Shown: positions 1-12,543 of the stretch, piece by piece
How positions within the stretch are numbered: position 1 is the first letter of the stretch
How the letters are laid out: every line of letters starts with the position of its first letter
Assembly (NCBI RefSeq): GCF_036898095.1
Contig: NC_090736.1
Span: forward strand, 10,837,395-10,901,394
Reading direction: 5' to 3'
Origin: Palaemon carinicauda
Lineage: Eukaryota > Arthropoda > Malacostraca > Decapoda > Palaemonidae
Length of the DNA: 64,000 nucleotides
Notes under the pieces: model-generated
Seen by the model: only the letters and a program-made list of their open reading frames with translations
Databases searched by the model: none
What the model was told of the DNA's origin: nothing
Translations under genes and position numbers: made by a program

Positions 1-1264
1 GACGTCTCATTATCGCTTCGATGTCCCAGATCAGCCTGAGGAGGTCTGATCTGCGTGGAGAGTTTCCCCACCCATGACAGGACCAACATGGCCTTGGATA
101 GAAATGACCGAATCCCTTAGATTTTCCTCTGATGGGAGTGAATACCCCAGTCTTCCGACTAGGTATCCATGCGGATGATCTTCAATAGGCGGGGTAGTTG
201 CAAGGGCACGGTCTTCAATAGGCTTTTGGCCTTTGACCATTGTTAGGGAAGCGATTAAGGAAAGACCGATATCGGTCCTTTTAGATCTCTTCGAGCGTTT
301 GATGCGTATCTTCTCCAGACTCTTAACGCATCTTTCAGCAGTGCTCTTAGCACTGGGTCTGTCACTATTGCGAACTGGAGAGAGTTCAGAAGTCCTCCCT
401 GTTAGCGTCTCAGAATCGTGACTGATTACCATAGTCTCTTGACCGACCCTGTGATCTCCTTTTACATCCCCAAGGGAAAGGAGAGTTGGTGTGACCACAG
501 GTTTCTATGGTTTTTTAACCATTGAAGTCTTGAAGCTTATCTTGCATCCCCAATGTTCCGGGAACCGGATCACTTCCTTGGATGCTCATAGACCAGCCAC
601 TTCGGGTGCTGCCCACCCCAGCCTTTCGTCCAGGTACATTGTTGCCTGAACCATTTCTAGGCTTGGTTTTTGCGTGACTGTGTCCGCCAATCCCGTGAAG
701 ATACTTAGGACTGTGTTTAGTCCGACAAGTATCTTTCCTAGGACATACGTTATCCTCTGTAACTTGAATCCTAGGTAGGAGGGGAGGGGGTGACTGACTG
801 GAAGCTGCCAAGAGACATCTTTCAGGTCTGACAAAACTGCGAACACCCCTTTTTGAAATAAGGTCCTTATGTTCAGAAGGATTAACATTCTGAACTTGCT
901 GTTTTATTTGAACTTGTTGAGTGGCGACAAGTCCAGAATGACTCTGAGTTTTCTTAAGTCCTTCTCGTGAACACCAAACAGCCTTCCCTGGAATTCGATG
1001 GACTATACTTTCCTTACCACCTGTATGCTCTAGAGCTCTAAGGTATACGCTTCCAGGATGGTTTTGGAGTGTAGGAAGAGTTGAGGAAATGATGGTGGAG
1101 GCATGTCTACTTTCCATCCTAGTCCCATCTTGATTAGGCCTTGGACCCAAGGATCGAAGGTCCAGTGATCCTGAAGGACCCTCCCTCCTACCAGAAGCGT
1201 CTCTTTGCTTCGCCTGATCAAAAGGTTTACATATTCGACCGCTTGCCTGTGGCACCGCGGTCAT
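1..1264 (-). pseudogene. DIRS-type reverse transcriptase / RNase H remnant (copy A)
   Basis: Pieces of a DIRS RT appear in different frames. The entry motif is GGRVLQDHWTFDPWVQGLIK near 1190-1130. The palm motif resembles SDLKDVSWQLPVSHPLPSYL near 850-790, where the family has LDLKDAY. The catalytic box reads YLDERLGW near 630-610, where YLDDW is usual. Below 500 only scattered RNase H-like similarity remains, such as SEDWGIH. Frames change several times and stops interrupt, so this copy is dead. The 249-residue ORF at 515-1264 is largely an out-of-frame reading of the same region. RT would copy the element's RNA; DIRS elements are thought to pass through a circular DNA intermediate. Confidence 0.72.
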
Positions 1265-1330
1265 TGCAACTGTGGGATGTTGTTGAACAGCCTGAGGAAT
1301 ATTTCTAGATTTTTCCGTCTTCCTTTTAGG

Positions 1331-2876
1331 TTAAGAACCCACAAGCGTGGAAGACTTTCTCTTTGAAAGGATGCCCCACTTTTGGAGAAGTCCTATGTTC
1401 TCCGTGGTGGCCTTCTTAATCACCTTTCTAACTACCTCGTTTGGAAAGAGGTCTCTACCCCAGATGTTGGAAGATAGCAGCTTCCTGGTTTCGTGTTTCA
1501 TTGTTGCGGCAGGGAACACAAACTCTCTACAGGCTCTCCTAGCCTTCATAAAGGCATAAAGGTCTTTTACTAAGGTGGCCATATGCATTTTGGCCAACAC
1601 CATGAGCATGTCTGGGGTACTTTGGTGGGCTGAACACAACCCTATGCAGTTCTGTAGGGATAGGGAGGCTGCAAGCCTCTCCTTTGTCTCTTGTTCCTTA
1701 CTCAAAAGAAACTCAGATAGTTTAGGGAGATTCTCGCTAAACTGTCGTCTAGCGACATCCGCGTCTAGTCTTCCTACTGAAAAGGTTAAGTGGACTTCCT
1801 TCCATTCCTTCTCCTGCCTGGGAAAGGCTAGTGACAGAGGCTTGCACTCCTCGAGTGCAGGACATGGTCTACCTGCCTCCACTGCCTTGGCAACAGATTT
1901 AAATGCCTTCCACATAAAGGGGAATGATATTGAAGCAGGAGCAAGAAAGTAAGGGTGTCTGTTACTTAGTGTGAATACTTTTGACACCGAGTAACCCGCT
2001 TTTCTCAGGCTACTTGTCAAGATAGCCTGTGGCTTATCATGGTCGAGAATCATGACCACCTTCAGTTCCGTTTCTTTTCTTGACATTGGTTCATGTCTCA
2101 GTCGAATGAAGCAATTAGGGAAAGCGTCAAAGCTTGGCCAAAACTGGATTTTGTCCAAAGGAATAGGACCCATCTTCTCCGAGATGAAGAGTTTGCCGTT
2201 TAAAATCGGCATAAGCTCCGCAAACCTCCAGGGATTGGTTTTGGAGCATGTCGGAGGGTCTTGGTCTCTGGGTCGTTTGTATGACCCTTGGGGAGCGACA
2301 AGTGGAGCTTCACAAAGCTCTATCTTGCATTTCACTTCCTCCTTTTTACCTTGTTTGCAAAAGTTTTCTATTAGACCTTTCATATGGGCCCACAATTAGT
2401 CCATTTCGTCTAATAGAGGGTGAAGATGTCGATGTTAATGGCTCTGGAGCCGGCACGGACGGAAGCAATTCCAACATGACATTATCCACCTCTTCCCGTG
2501 GGGGCTTCCTGCCCTCCGTCCCAAGGGCTACCTGGCAGCAGGGAGGAGTGAATCGTGCCTGGGGCACCACTATTTCCTTACTTGCTTTCGGGAATAGTAG
2601 GTTACGCATCCTATCATTAGGTAGGTATGGTCCCGAAGAGATTTTCTGGAAACCTCTCACCCAGTTGCGTAGTTTGTTACGAGCTGCATCCCTAGACTCC
2701 AACGACTTGGGATTCTCGAAACCTTCGGACATTAAGGTCTGACATACATTGCAAACTTGAGGGTTCCAATAATGCAGGATTCGGAAATAATATTGCAGGG
2801 GGGCATGGAGCCAGCATGTATTATGACCATAAAAGTACTTACTCTTGATATTGCAGAAGACTACAACACATGTCAT
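1331..2876 (-). pseudogene. DIRS gag-like nucleocapsid protein (copy A), one frameshift
   Basis: This is one of the best preserved ORFs in the window. The first ATG is at 2876-2874, just after a pyrimidine-rich stretch ending in ACAG that could be a splice acceptor; the frame upstream of it opens only with a non-ATG codon. An N-terminal CNVC pair is followed by a basic helix (RDAARNKLRNWVRGFQ). The frame shifts near 2395-2400. The downstream 354 residues carry features I associate with decapod DIRS gag: NPWRF, a QFWPSF segment, EWKEVHLTFSVGRLDADV, DLYAFMKARRACR and SNIWGRDLFPNEVV. Such proteins are presumed to package element RNA. It ends at a stop just before the RT region. Confidence 0.8.
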
Positions 2877-3004
2877 CCGGGGTTCCTCCTGTAAAGAAAG
2901 GAAAAGCAGAATGAGTATACAATTGATTACCTCACTGATAGGCAATATGTAAAAGTAATCTTTTAACTAAAATAGCTTAGGATAGTAAGCTAGAAAGGGA
3001 TAGT

Positions 3005-3850
3005 GGGAGACACATACTTGTGTATCCCCTGCAAGCAAATGCTGTTACCTCCCCTCAGTATTAACTATAAGGAGATTCCTCTATCAAAGAACTCTAACAA
3101 AAGGGTTCTAACCCTTAGGGGTAGAAAAGTGTACAAGTCACTGCCCCTTTTTATTCTTTAACACTGTGGGGTAAGGATGACTGATTTCTAATCAGAGTAT
3201 TGAAGGAATTCTACTCTTTCAATATAGGAACGGTCCCAGCAGAAGCCCGAACAAGGGTACCCAAAATATATTAGAAACTAACTACGGTACTGTATAATCA
3301 TACCATAGTTTTTTGTTTGCAGTATATACTATATTGCAAAATACTGACTACTGTATAATTATATATAATGTAGTTCAGCCAGTGTGCTGCCATTGTGGCA
3401 AGCATCTGATGGCACGGTCCAGCCGGCATGACGCCGACTGGACTAGGAAATATAAGATATATATTTGTGTATCCTACCCAGCCCATTTGCTGTGATCTTC
3501 CCTTACAATATTAATATCATAGTTTCCTGATCAGGGAAACTCAAGGATAAGGGTTCTAACCTTTTAGGGTTAGAAGTGTAATACCACCAGCCCTTTAAAT
3601 ATTTAATATTGTAGGGTAATATGAAAACTGATTTCTAATCAGAATATTGAAGAAATTCTATTCTTTCACTATAGGATTGGTCTCAGCAAACACCCGGGCA
3701 AGGATACCCAAGATATGTTGGAAAATAACTACTAGTATAATATATACAATAGTTTTTCTATCTGCAGTATATCCTATACTGCAAATATACTGACTACCTG
3801 TATAAACATATACTGTAATTCAGCCGGCATATAGCCGGCATAGCTAGTCC
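3005..3850. repeat. Two diverged direct repeats of about 445 bp upstream of gag A
   Basis: Unit 1 (about 3005-3449) and unit 2 (about 3450-3850) share an ordered series of landmarks at an offset of 443-445 bp: TTGTGTATCC at 3018 and 3463, a block of GGTTCTAACC type, TGATTTCTAATCAGA, TATAGGA, and a TTCAGCC motif at about 3373 and 3816. The copies differ at many positions, so the duplication is old. Its place upstream of gag suggests a leader or subterminal repeat of the element. No ORF is supported. Confidence 0.75.
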
Positions 3851-4900
3851 CTGTCAGCGCAGCCAGCATGCTAGCTAAAAGAGAGAGAGACAGCATGGAG
3901 TGAAGGCTGCCTTATTACCGTGTATGTATACACCAATTAAGGATGTAAATGTCTAATTTACTGCCTTTCTCCAGAAAGAAGGTTCACATGGAAGGGGAGA
4001 ATGTAACATTCAGGCTTCCATCCAGCCACAAGTACCATCGCCGGCAAGGTCTGGTCGGCACATAGCCGGCAGGCTAGCACCCAGCAGCACTGGTACAGTC
4101 GGCATACTGCCGGCTGAGTCAGCACCTATCTATGCCGGTCTGGCTGACCTACCGCCGGCCAGACTAATACCCCAGCAACAGAATTTGTGGCCAGCAGTCC
4201 AAGGGAGGACTGAAGAGCCTTAGTGACAGAAGGGACTTCCCACCAACAGCCATCATGGCTGCCAACAGATGACATGGCCACCAGCAGCTTGCATAGCCGC
4301 CGACAGTTTGTATAAAACATGGCCGCCGGCAGTTGTCATGGCTGCCAGCAGCCGGCATAGCCGCAGGCAGCCAGACAACAGCTGTAGAGTAGGAGTCTGG
4401 CGGGCCCCCCAATCCACCGGCAATGGTGAGGTTGCAGTACGATGGCTCAAGAAAGACAATGGCTCGGCCCTCACAAAAGAACAGAGGGGGAGGGAAAAGG
4501 GTCCTGTATGAGGTGTGGAAGGAGCCGGCAAGGTTGCCGGTCCTACACACCCTTAAGAAACTCTGTTTCAGTATCGGCGCCTTCCTAGGTAGCAGGAGAA
4601 TTCTATTCTCCAACCTAGGGTCTGCCAATACAGTTAAGGGGATGGCAGCAATGCCGCCTGTCTCAACAAGGGAGAAACAGAGTTCCAGTGCCGGCGCCAT
4701 GCTAGGCCTCAGAAGAATAACTACTCTTCAGCCTAGGGTCTGCGAGCACAGGACTAGTCTACTAGACCACAGGGAGAAGGTGGCGGCATCATAAAACCAC
4801 TTCAGGTGCGGCCTAGAGAGGGCTAGCCTCCTATGTCGGCAGCCTAGCCGGCAGGGGAATGACTATTCACCCTGCCGGCCGACTGTCGGCACAAGACTAA
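3820..4900. repeat. GCCGGC-rich degenerate repeat region
   Basis: Short motifs built on GCCGGC or AGCCGGCAT recur many times, separated by CAGCA, CTAGC and GGCCGCC words, and this contrasts with the AT-rich flanks. Two related blocks near 4570-4625 and 4690-4745 repeat a CTAGG...TCTATTCT...AGCCTAGGGTCTGC pattern. Short ORFs on both strands (for example 4164-4700 minus) look like by-products of this composition. It probably belongs to the leader of element A. Confidence 0.6.
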
Positions 4901-5870
4901 ATACTATGAGGTTCTGACCGAATCCCAAAACCTGCTATCTGCGGTTAAGGGAAGAGACAGAAAAACCCTAGGCTAATCATGCCTGAATGAGACTTGAGGC
5001 ACGACCCACTAGGGTTGTAGCCTAAGGTTACACTCAGAGGAAAGAGAGATTACCCTTAAATCTCTACTAGAGACGAGTATCAGTTATATAATAATTCTAG
5101 GAGATATCAATTTCTGTTGAATTGATAAACCAATACACAAGGGTAACTGGGGAAATACCGAAAGTATACTAAATCACCTAGGTTAGGTTACCTAGGCAAG
5201 ACGAGATCTCGGTTACCTAAATCACCGAAACTCTGACATATACGATCGACATAGAAAAAGGAAAATTATGCATATAAATATCTTTACAAGTATAAATTGC
5301 CTAAATAGCTTTCATAATTAAATTATTAATGCTATTTTAACCGGAAATATCGTTCTACTAACTAAATAACACATGCCTAACGAACGACAGCACCCATGGC
5401 GCCTCCGGTAACAGGCCTAGCTCCTAATCACAATAAATTACTCTAATTTCACTGTGAGACAGGAGCTAAATTACACACATTGTAAAGAATCAATACTCAA
5501 CTTTCCAGAGGCGAAAGAAGCTGGAGATTGCATAATAATCCTTGAAAATCAATCGAAAATGTCAGATCAACAGGGAACACCACTGTGCGAAATCGCTACA
5601 GAAGTAGGAATGTCCGCCATCTTGGATATGGCTCTGTTGTGATACTCAATAGTAGTATGGGAACTAGGGTAACCTTGATACGGCTCCCCTTCTAATTCTG
5701 CCACTTTTTCCCTCGAAGCGTATACGCTATTCAGGGGGCAGATTGCTATGTGGCGTGTCAAGAATACATCCCCGATATCATGCGATATCCTTGAGAGAAA
5801 ATTTAAGGATACTCGCATCAGGAGTTAGAATTCTGGAGACCTAAAGGTAAAATTCTCTGGGAATATCACT
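4901..5870. other. Noncoding leader or terminal region, probably of element A
   Basis: No coding signal is credible here. The stretch has CTAGG-containing palindromic words (CCTAGGTTAGGTTACCTAGG near 5190) and a segment at 5640-5870 with repeated GATATC and ATTCTC words that looks like the end of a retroelement. The two small ORFs at 5454-5642 and 5567-5818 have no recognisable similarity. Confidence 0.35.
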
Positions 5871-7093
5871 GTAGTACATATATCCCTTATGAAGCTACTT
5901 ATAGGAACTTCCATCAGGACGACATGGCTTGAGCCCGAAAAAGTACTGTATACTGTACTTGTGTACCTACTAATGCATATTGTACAAGCCCCCAAATTTT
6001 CACTAAAAAAAAGTATTTCAAGTTGTTTGGCATTGGGGAAAACTATGTCTAAAACTGGAGAAAAATAAAAAAGCAGTTGTATGTGGTTTATGAAAACGTA
6101 AACCAAATTGCATAAAAACTACCTAAAAAATTGGAAGAAAAGTCAATAATATTTTAAGCTTAATGAAACCCTGCAAAACTAGACTAAAAAACTATTGTAC
6201 ACAGGCAACAGGGATGAAACAACCCCAAGATATACCATTAAACTTGATATGAGAAAAATATTTTTACTAAAGACCATATACCTTTATTTGATAAAACAAT
6301 GATAGTACAAATAAAACCACAATTGATTCTTTTAGCAAGCACTAAAAAACTGGTAGTTTGCCTTAATAAACTAATTTTGAAACCATAGACTGTAGTCTTG
6401 ACCATCTTGTACCCTATAAGTAAAAAGTACGAAAGATGTATATTTTCTGTTTTTACTTCATGTGATGTGTGTTATTGGATATAGTTGAGTAAAAGATCAG
6501 TTTTATCAAAATCCTGCTTTCGAGCTACAGTATGCCAAGTAAAATTCTTTGTTTCCTTTTTTAACTGCTTTAAGCAATTTTTTTCCATTTACTGTCTGGG
6601 ATGCTTACAGTAAAAACATTCATATATACAATGAGATTTTTTTCTCATTTTCTAATTTGATTTTTTATATTTTGTCAAATCTTAAAATTACATGAATATA
6701 CAATAGTAACTTTTTTCTCATTTTCCATTTTTTTCATTTTCTACTTTGGTTATCTTTTTTTTATACTTTTTTCAAGTAAAATTACACTACACCACACAAT
6801 ATTTGTTTGCTATAATCTGATGAATGGAATGGAAGGGGACTGTTACCCTTAACGGTTAATGTAATCCTGGTACCTTCATTCACAGATGATCCGCTTTTTT
6901 TGCTTGCATGTTCAAAGATACGAAAATCAGTTTGTTTGGGGAGCTTTCTTTTTTTAAAAGGAAATTATTCTGCATGACATGAATTAACATCAATTTGGAA
7001 ATGTTATATTTACCATTGTAAACCATAGTTATATGGTTATATATACTATTGAACATAACTCTACAACATAACGTAAACATTAACACCCATAAA
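5871..7093. other. AT-rich noncoding DNA downstream of the host gene
   Basis: The sequence is AT-rich with poly-A and poly-T runs and no ORF with a recognisable domain. It lies downstream of the terminal host exon on the minus strand. I see no promoter, RNA gene or mobile element. Confidence 0.5.
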
Positions 7094-7099
7094 TTTATT
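7094..7099 (-). promoter_or_regulatory. Candidate poly(A) signal of the host gene
   Basis: The minus strand reads AATAAA about 150 nt after the stop codon at 7248-7250, a plausible 3' UTR length. Such hexamers are common in AT-rich DNA, so this is only suggestive. Confidence 0.4.
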
Positions 7100-7247
7100 T
7101 TAAATCGGCAATTGCTAACAAAATCTAAACAATATTTAATGAATAAAAAATCTTAGCCAGTGTATTCCAATTATTAGGCTTACCAATGTGTTGAGTACCA
7201 GTTAAAAGGACTTTTACTATAGTAAAATATCAATAGCATGTATAGTA

Positions 7248-7427
7248 CTAATTTTGGTTTTCGGACAAAATTTTTCTGGCACACTCCAGTAGAGTTTGTA
7301 CATCATCACCACAACTTGTGATAAACATTCGGGATTTATTGGCCAGCAAGATCCATTCTTCCTTTTGGGCTGAGTACTTTATCTCTAAAAAGGCAAGAAC
7401 CACTGAAGTGGCCCAAGATTTTTCATT
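7248..7427 (-). CDS. Terminal exon of a VWA5A/PARP4-like (VIT and vWA domain) host gene
   Basis: The exon begins after a good acceptor (TTGTTTTACAG) and encodes 59 residues plus TAG. Landmarks are SWATSVVLAFLE and EEWILLANKS. These match the family pattern W-A-T-x-L-A-x-x-W/F-L followed by EW-x-L-x-x-K that closes VWA5A-type proteins. In that family this C-terminal piece follows the LQK-x-x-GSW segment, which is what the exon at 51164-51334 encodes. Both splice junctions are in phase 0, so the exons join without a frame change. No repeat similarity and no stop or frameshift is seen, unlike the surrounding transposon ORFs. Function is not established from these two exons; family members contain VIT and von Willebrand A domains. 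The family call could be wrong at subfamily level. Confidence 0.68.
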   Translation of the reverse strand, partial: NEKSWATSVVLAFLEIKYSAQKEEWILLANKSRMFITSCGDDVQTLLECARKILSENQN

Positions 7428-7637
7428 CTGTAAAACAATGAAATAAAGAATAAAAAGCAATTATAAACAATTCTAAACCTACCTGTACTACAGTATATGA
7501 AGCAGTTAAGTTCACCCTTTTCATAGTAAAATAACCTAATAACAATATTACTTGCCTCAGGTTATATAACAACTTTTGAAATATTACATAACTTGTCACT
7601 TGTACAAATAATGGCTCATATATACAGGGTTCTTTTC

Positions 7638-8059
<422 letters not shown>

Positions 8060-8345
8060 TGATACAAACCTATTTTTATGCATGGTTACCTATTACATAT
8101 GGTAAATTCTAAATGTAATTTGTATTTGTTCCATCACTAATACAAATCCTTTCGCTCTTTATTAAGGAATATACTTTTGGCAAACCTGGAAGATTAGCCA
8201 TAAGACTTTTAAGTGATGCTTAAATACCCCACCGCTAGTTAGCGGGGCAGGGGGTAGTACCGACTACAACGCTCACACACACACACCTATGTTCTATCGT
8301 CACTTTTACTTTTGGCTCGGAGTGGGGAAGTTCTGTTCTCTCTCC
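8060..8345 (+). repeat. Left terminal inverted repeat of DIRS copy B
   Basis: The segment contains GCTAGTTAGCGGGGCAGGGG, a (CA)n run and ACTTTTACTTTTGGCTCGG. The last words are shared with the left end of DIRS copy C near 31500-31590. Its inverse lies at 26540-26900. Confidence 0.72.
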
Positions 8346-8701
8346 CCCGTTACCAAATTGGTCTTGTGACTTTTCTCGTTCAGTAGTAGTCCTGCATGCA
8401 GAGTTTCTCTGCTTGTAGGACTCTCCTGGTATCAAGTGGCAGGAGTAACCATCCTCTGAGAGATTGGTAGGCGGTGATGAGGAAGTCTAAGGTATTCTTT
8501 TCTCTTGGGGTTTTCCTCAAAGGTGAAGAAACCCTGACTTTCTTTTCTGTTGGCGATCTCTTCTCTCTTCCTCTGCTTGCTCATTCTCTGGTGGAAGGTC
8601 GATTAAGAGTGATGGCCGCTCTAAAGTTAACGCACCAATAGAGTACTTGATCCCCGGACAATCCGCAGGTGTGGGCGTCGTTGCTTTCCTTTGGAAGATT
8701 G
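8346..8701 (+). other. Leader of DIRS copy B, cut by LINE insertion
   Basis: This GC-richer noncoding stretch follows the terminal repeat and stops abruptly at the (GATT)n tail of the I-clade LINE at 8702. No ORF is supported. By position it should be the 5' leader or start of gag. Confidence 0.45.
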
Positions 8702-8981
8702 ATTGATTGATTGATTAAAGGTTTTCAGGCATCCTGACATCTAAGGTCATTGACGCCGATATCATTTAGTTTATATATAAAAAAAAATTAAAGATTATTC
8801 AATTAAAACCGTAAAAGTTGGATGTCATTATAAACGTTAGATAGTTTTCAGAAGACCTGCTTCTGAAATAAATCTAAAAATGCCACTTGCATAGTAGGAC
8901 ACATCATGTCCAAGAATCTTGACGAGGATGAACCTGCCACCCTCACCTCGAGCCTCAAACAAATATCTATTCCTTAAGTTA

Positions 8982-9893
8982 TTATAATTGGGGCATTCGG
9001 TTAACAAATGCCTCACTGTTAGAGGTACTAAACAGTCTTCTCAATAGGGTTGGTGTTGGCCCTTTCAGCAGAAACTCGTGTGTCAACCGAGTGTGACCAA
9101 TACAGAGACAACAAAGAGAAGTCTCCCATTTTCGGGGCATCATGTTATACCTCCAAGGAGATATGGCATTTGTTACCTCTCTCATTTTATTCCCATCTAG
9201 ACTATCCCAGTGCTGTTGCCATTTATTACAAAGCAATTTCTTGATGTTAGGTAGGAAATCATTACACGGAATGGGTTATCTTCTTGGCAGCAACTTGGAT
9301 GCAGCATTCTTTGCCAGTGAATCTGCCTTCTAATTCCGAGACACACCTACATGTGCTGGAACTCAACAAAATCTAACTGTTATACCTCTCCGTCCAATAA
9401 TAAAAAGCCATTCTAAAATCTTTAAAACTAGAGGGTTGCTAGAATTAAAAACTTCTAAAGCTTAAAGGACACTCCTTGCATCACTAAAAATTGTAAAATT
9501 ACCCTCCTTCTCCAACGCTATTTTCTCAATAGCAGTTAGTATGCCATACAGTTCGGCAGTAAATATGGAAGCTGTTAGTGGAAGTGCACCTCTACAATTA
9601 AAACCATTACTATGTACTCCAAATCCAATGCCAGCATCAGATTTGGAGCCATCAATATATATAAAAGTCAATCCACTATGTTCTTCAACATGTTCCATAA
9701 AAAGAGACCTGGCTTCTAGGTCAGTCATATTCTTCTTAACTCCAATAAAGTATTTACAAAAAGATATATCTGGTAATTTCCATGGAAGCGTTGATGATAC
9801 CTTGAATGGAAGTACCTTACTTGTAATTATATCCAGACTGTTTAATAATCGTTTCACCCGAAAGCCATAAGGTTGAGGAGATTTTGGGTGCAA
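8982..9893 (-). pseudogene. LINE ORF2 RNase H and C-terminal domain
   Basis: RNase H is visible as FIYIDGSKSDAGIGFGV (first Asp), FTAELYGILTAIEK (Glu) and IFSDARSVL (second Asp). After a disrupted stretch, the C-terminal piece 9236-8982 contains RTRLTH-like CIGHTRLTHEFLL, typical after RNase H in I- and Jockey-type elements. Presence of RNase H is the main reason for the I-clade call. Confidence 0.78.
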
Positions 9894-10003
9894 CTAAAAG
9901 TATGATGCGTGTCTTACAAGGCTTGCAGTCTGAAAGGCTAAAGAGTTGGGGAGTCTTTGCAATCTAAACCAATACCGAATAATGGAAGATATTCGGTAAA
10001 GGT

Positions 10004-11676
10004 CTAGAGGTAACTCTCTAAAGGTACCTCTCCAGCATCAACAAGGAGACTTGGGATAGGGGAGGTTTTAAATGCTCCTGTAGACAATCTAATACCTGCA
10101 TGATGTATCGAGTCTAATATTTTTAACAGGCTTGGGGTGGCTGAAGAGTATATTTCACATCCATAACTAATTTTGGAAAAAATCAAGCCCTTGTATAATT
10201 TAAAAATAGTATTGCGGTCTGCCCCCATGATGTATGGGACAATACTTTTAAGATATTCAGAGCCTCGAGACATTTAGCTTTTAACGCTTTTAAGTGAGAA
10301 ACCCAAGTAAGCCTACAATCAAATATCAAACCTAAAAATTTAGCTTCACTTGCACATGGTATCCGTTGACCTTTAATGTATATATCCAGGTCTGGATGTA
10401 CTCTCTGGATACGACAAAAATGGACAATGGTGGTTTTACTTGTCGAGAACTTAAATCCATTCATGTCAGCCCACTGGATAATTTTGTCAATAGAGAGTTG
10501 GATTTTTCTCTCAACCATTGCCATTCTAGTGCCAGCAAATGATATTGAGAGATCATCCACAAATAATGTTGAGAGGACATCTCTGAGAACGACTGAGGAT
10601 ATCCCATTAATTGCTAGTGCAAGCAGGGTTACAGTCAGCACACTCCCCTGAGGAACTCCTTCTTCCTGACACTTACTCTCTGATAGAGTTTCCCCCACTC
10701 TCACTTGAAAAACTCTATGCGAAAGAAATGACTGAACAAATAGTGGTAGTTCTCCTTTTAATCCTAGATCATGAATTGTTTTAAGTATACCATATCTCCA
10801 TGTGGTATCATATGCCTTTTCAAGGTCAAAAATATCTGTCACATGGTGCTGTTTGGAAGCAAACGCTTCACAAATAGAGGACTAAAGTCTTACCAACACA
10901 TCAGTTGTTGAGTGCCTTTTTCTGAATCCACATTGAATCGGTGATAAAATACACTTCTTTTCAAGGTACCACATCAACCTTGCATTGACCATCTTCTCCA
11001 TGATTTTACATAAACACGAAGTCAATGCAATAGGTCGATAGCTTGCTGCTAAAAACTTGTCCTTACCGGGTTTTAAAAAGGCTAAAATAATGGCTAGTTC
11101 CCAAACACTTGGGTAACTATGATAATGACATATTTTATTAATAATACTTAAAATAAATAACTTTGTATTAAAATGTACATGTTTAACCATTGCATATGGA
11201 ATTCCATCGGGTCAAGGGGCTGTATCGTTGCAAGTAGCGAGTGCGGAATCAAGTTCTCTTTCAGTAAAGCGAGAATTATACGATACTTCCCTTCCTGTTG
11301 CAAAATTTAAAATTTTCTTTTCTTCAATGCTCCTGTACTGGTGACCAGGAGCTGCTACACTCTTGCACGATACATTTGAAAAATGGTCAGCCAGGGCATT
11401 GCTAACTTCATTTCCTTCAGTCACAAACTGACCATTCACTTTCAACGCTGGTGGTGGGTTCGGGGTAAATTTGCCTGCAATCTTTTTTATTTTCCTCCAT
11501 ACAGAAGATGGTGGTGTTCTACTATTAATGGAGGAAACAAAATCCACCCAAGATTGGCGTCTAGCTTCTTTCATGGCACGACGGAACTGTGCTCTACACT
11601 TTTTGTATGATATTAAATTTTCATCCGTACGGCGTCTACGCAATCTAGTCAGGGATTTTCTGATGACTCTGTGCAA
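10004..11676 (-). pseudogene. LINE ORF2 linker and reverse transcriptase
   Basis: The linker (11676-11212) is rich in Arg and Lys. RT motifs then follow in order: YRPIALTSCLCKIMEKMV, QCGFRKRHSTTDVL, FDLEKAYDTTW, EEGVPQGSVL and the catalytic FVDDLSISF. The thumb region continues to 10004 with ISYGCEIYSSATPSLL. Stops lie near 11200 and 10880 and a frame change near 10200. The FVDD box is intact, but the enzyme is not translatable as one chain. Confidence 0.85.
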
Positions 11677-11848
11677 GGCTGTTAATTCCGAGGACCACCA
11701 CGGGACTGGTCGTCTTTTGAATAGTCCTGTGGTTTTGGGAATCGAATTGATTCCTGCTGTATGGAGAGTTCCATTCAGTAGGTTTATGGCATCATCAATA
11801 CTTTCAAACTGTTCTGCTCTCCCTTCGATTTCACTTAGCTCAGAAAAT

Positions 11849-12529
11849 TTAGCCTAGTCTGCCTTGTCTAGATTCCATCATGGCGATCTTTGCAAAGGCG
11901 GACCCATGTTGGTGTTTACAGTATAATGATTGGTGCATGATCACTAATGTCCTCCAATCAAAATCAAGAAGGCAGTTAGAGCTTGCAATTGAAAGGTCAA
12001 TGCATGACAAGGTACCTGTCTGAACATGGAAGTGGGTGGGCTCCCCTGTATTAAGGAGTCCCACATCTTCATTCTCCACAATTGATGAGATAATATTGCC
12101 CCTTGTGTTGCCGAAAACATCACCCCATAAAGGATGTCTACCATTCATATCTCCCAGTAAGAGAAAAGGTTGAGGGAGTTGTTGAATGACCTCTGCTAAA
12201 TCCTCATATAAAATATTATCATTTGGAGGTAAGTACAGAGAGCATATTGTATATTTTCTCCCTATATCAATCTGTACAACCACTGCCTGCGGGGTTGTAC
12301 GTATAGACATAGGTATTTGGGGAACATCTCGACAAATGTACATGAGACTTCCGCCATGGCTCCCTGCTTGTTGATTATATGGTGTTCTATAGCTAACATA
12401 CTCTCGAGGACTAGGAGTGTTAGAATCAAGCATACTTTCCTGTAGACATACAATTATGGGGGAATGTTCATGAATTAGGAGCTTAAGTTCTTCATATTTT
12501 GCCCTCAAACCCTGACAGTTCCATTGCAA
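11849..12529 (-). pseudogene. LINE ORF2 apurinic-type endonuclease domain
   Basis: The ORF opens with MQWNCQGLRAKYEEL and has the expected endonuclease motifs: LQESML with the catalytic Glu, LLLGDMNGRHPLWG with Asp and Asn, and a late SDH motif. The SDH lies in the neighbouring frame near 11950-11930, so a frameshift around 11960 breaks the end of the domain. In living elements this enzyme nicks the target DNA to prime reverse transcription. Confidence 0.82.
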
Positions 12530-12543
12530 AATGGAGGAGAAAA

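Larger units (their letters stand above)
1..5870 (-). mobile_element. DIRS-like tyrosine-recombinase retrotransposon, copy A (truncated by window edge)
   Basis: Reading on the minus strand, a gag-like ORF (2876 to 1331) is followed by an RT/RNase H region (1264 to 1). This is the DIRS order; the recombinase would lie beyond the left edge. Upstream of gag is about 3 kb of repeat-rich noncoding DNA that I assign to its leader by inference. The outer boundary near 5870 is a guess based on change of composition; no terminal inverted repeat partner is visible. Decapod DIRS elements usually encode gag, RT, RNase H, a methyltransferase-like domain and a tyrosine recombinase. Confidence 0.7.

Noticed and set aside
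515..1264. 249-residue ORF as a separate gene
   Set aside because: The RT motifs of copy A lie in other frames of the same DNA; this frame has none.
7141..7247. Further coding sequence after the host stop codon
   Set aside because: The frame closes at TAG 7250-7248 and the downstream sequence is AT-rich with multiple stops.
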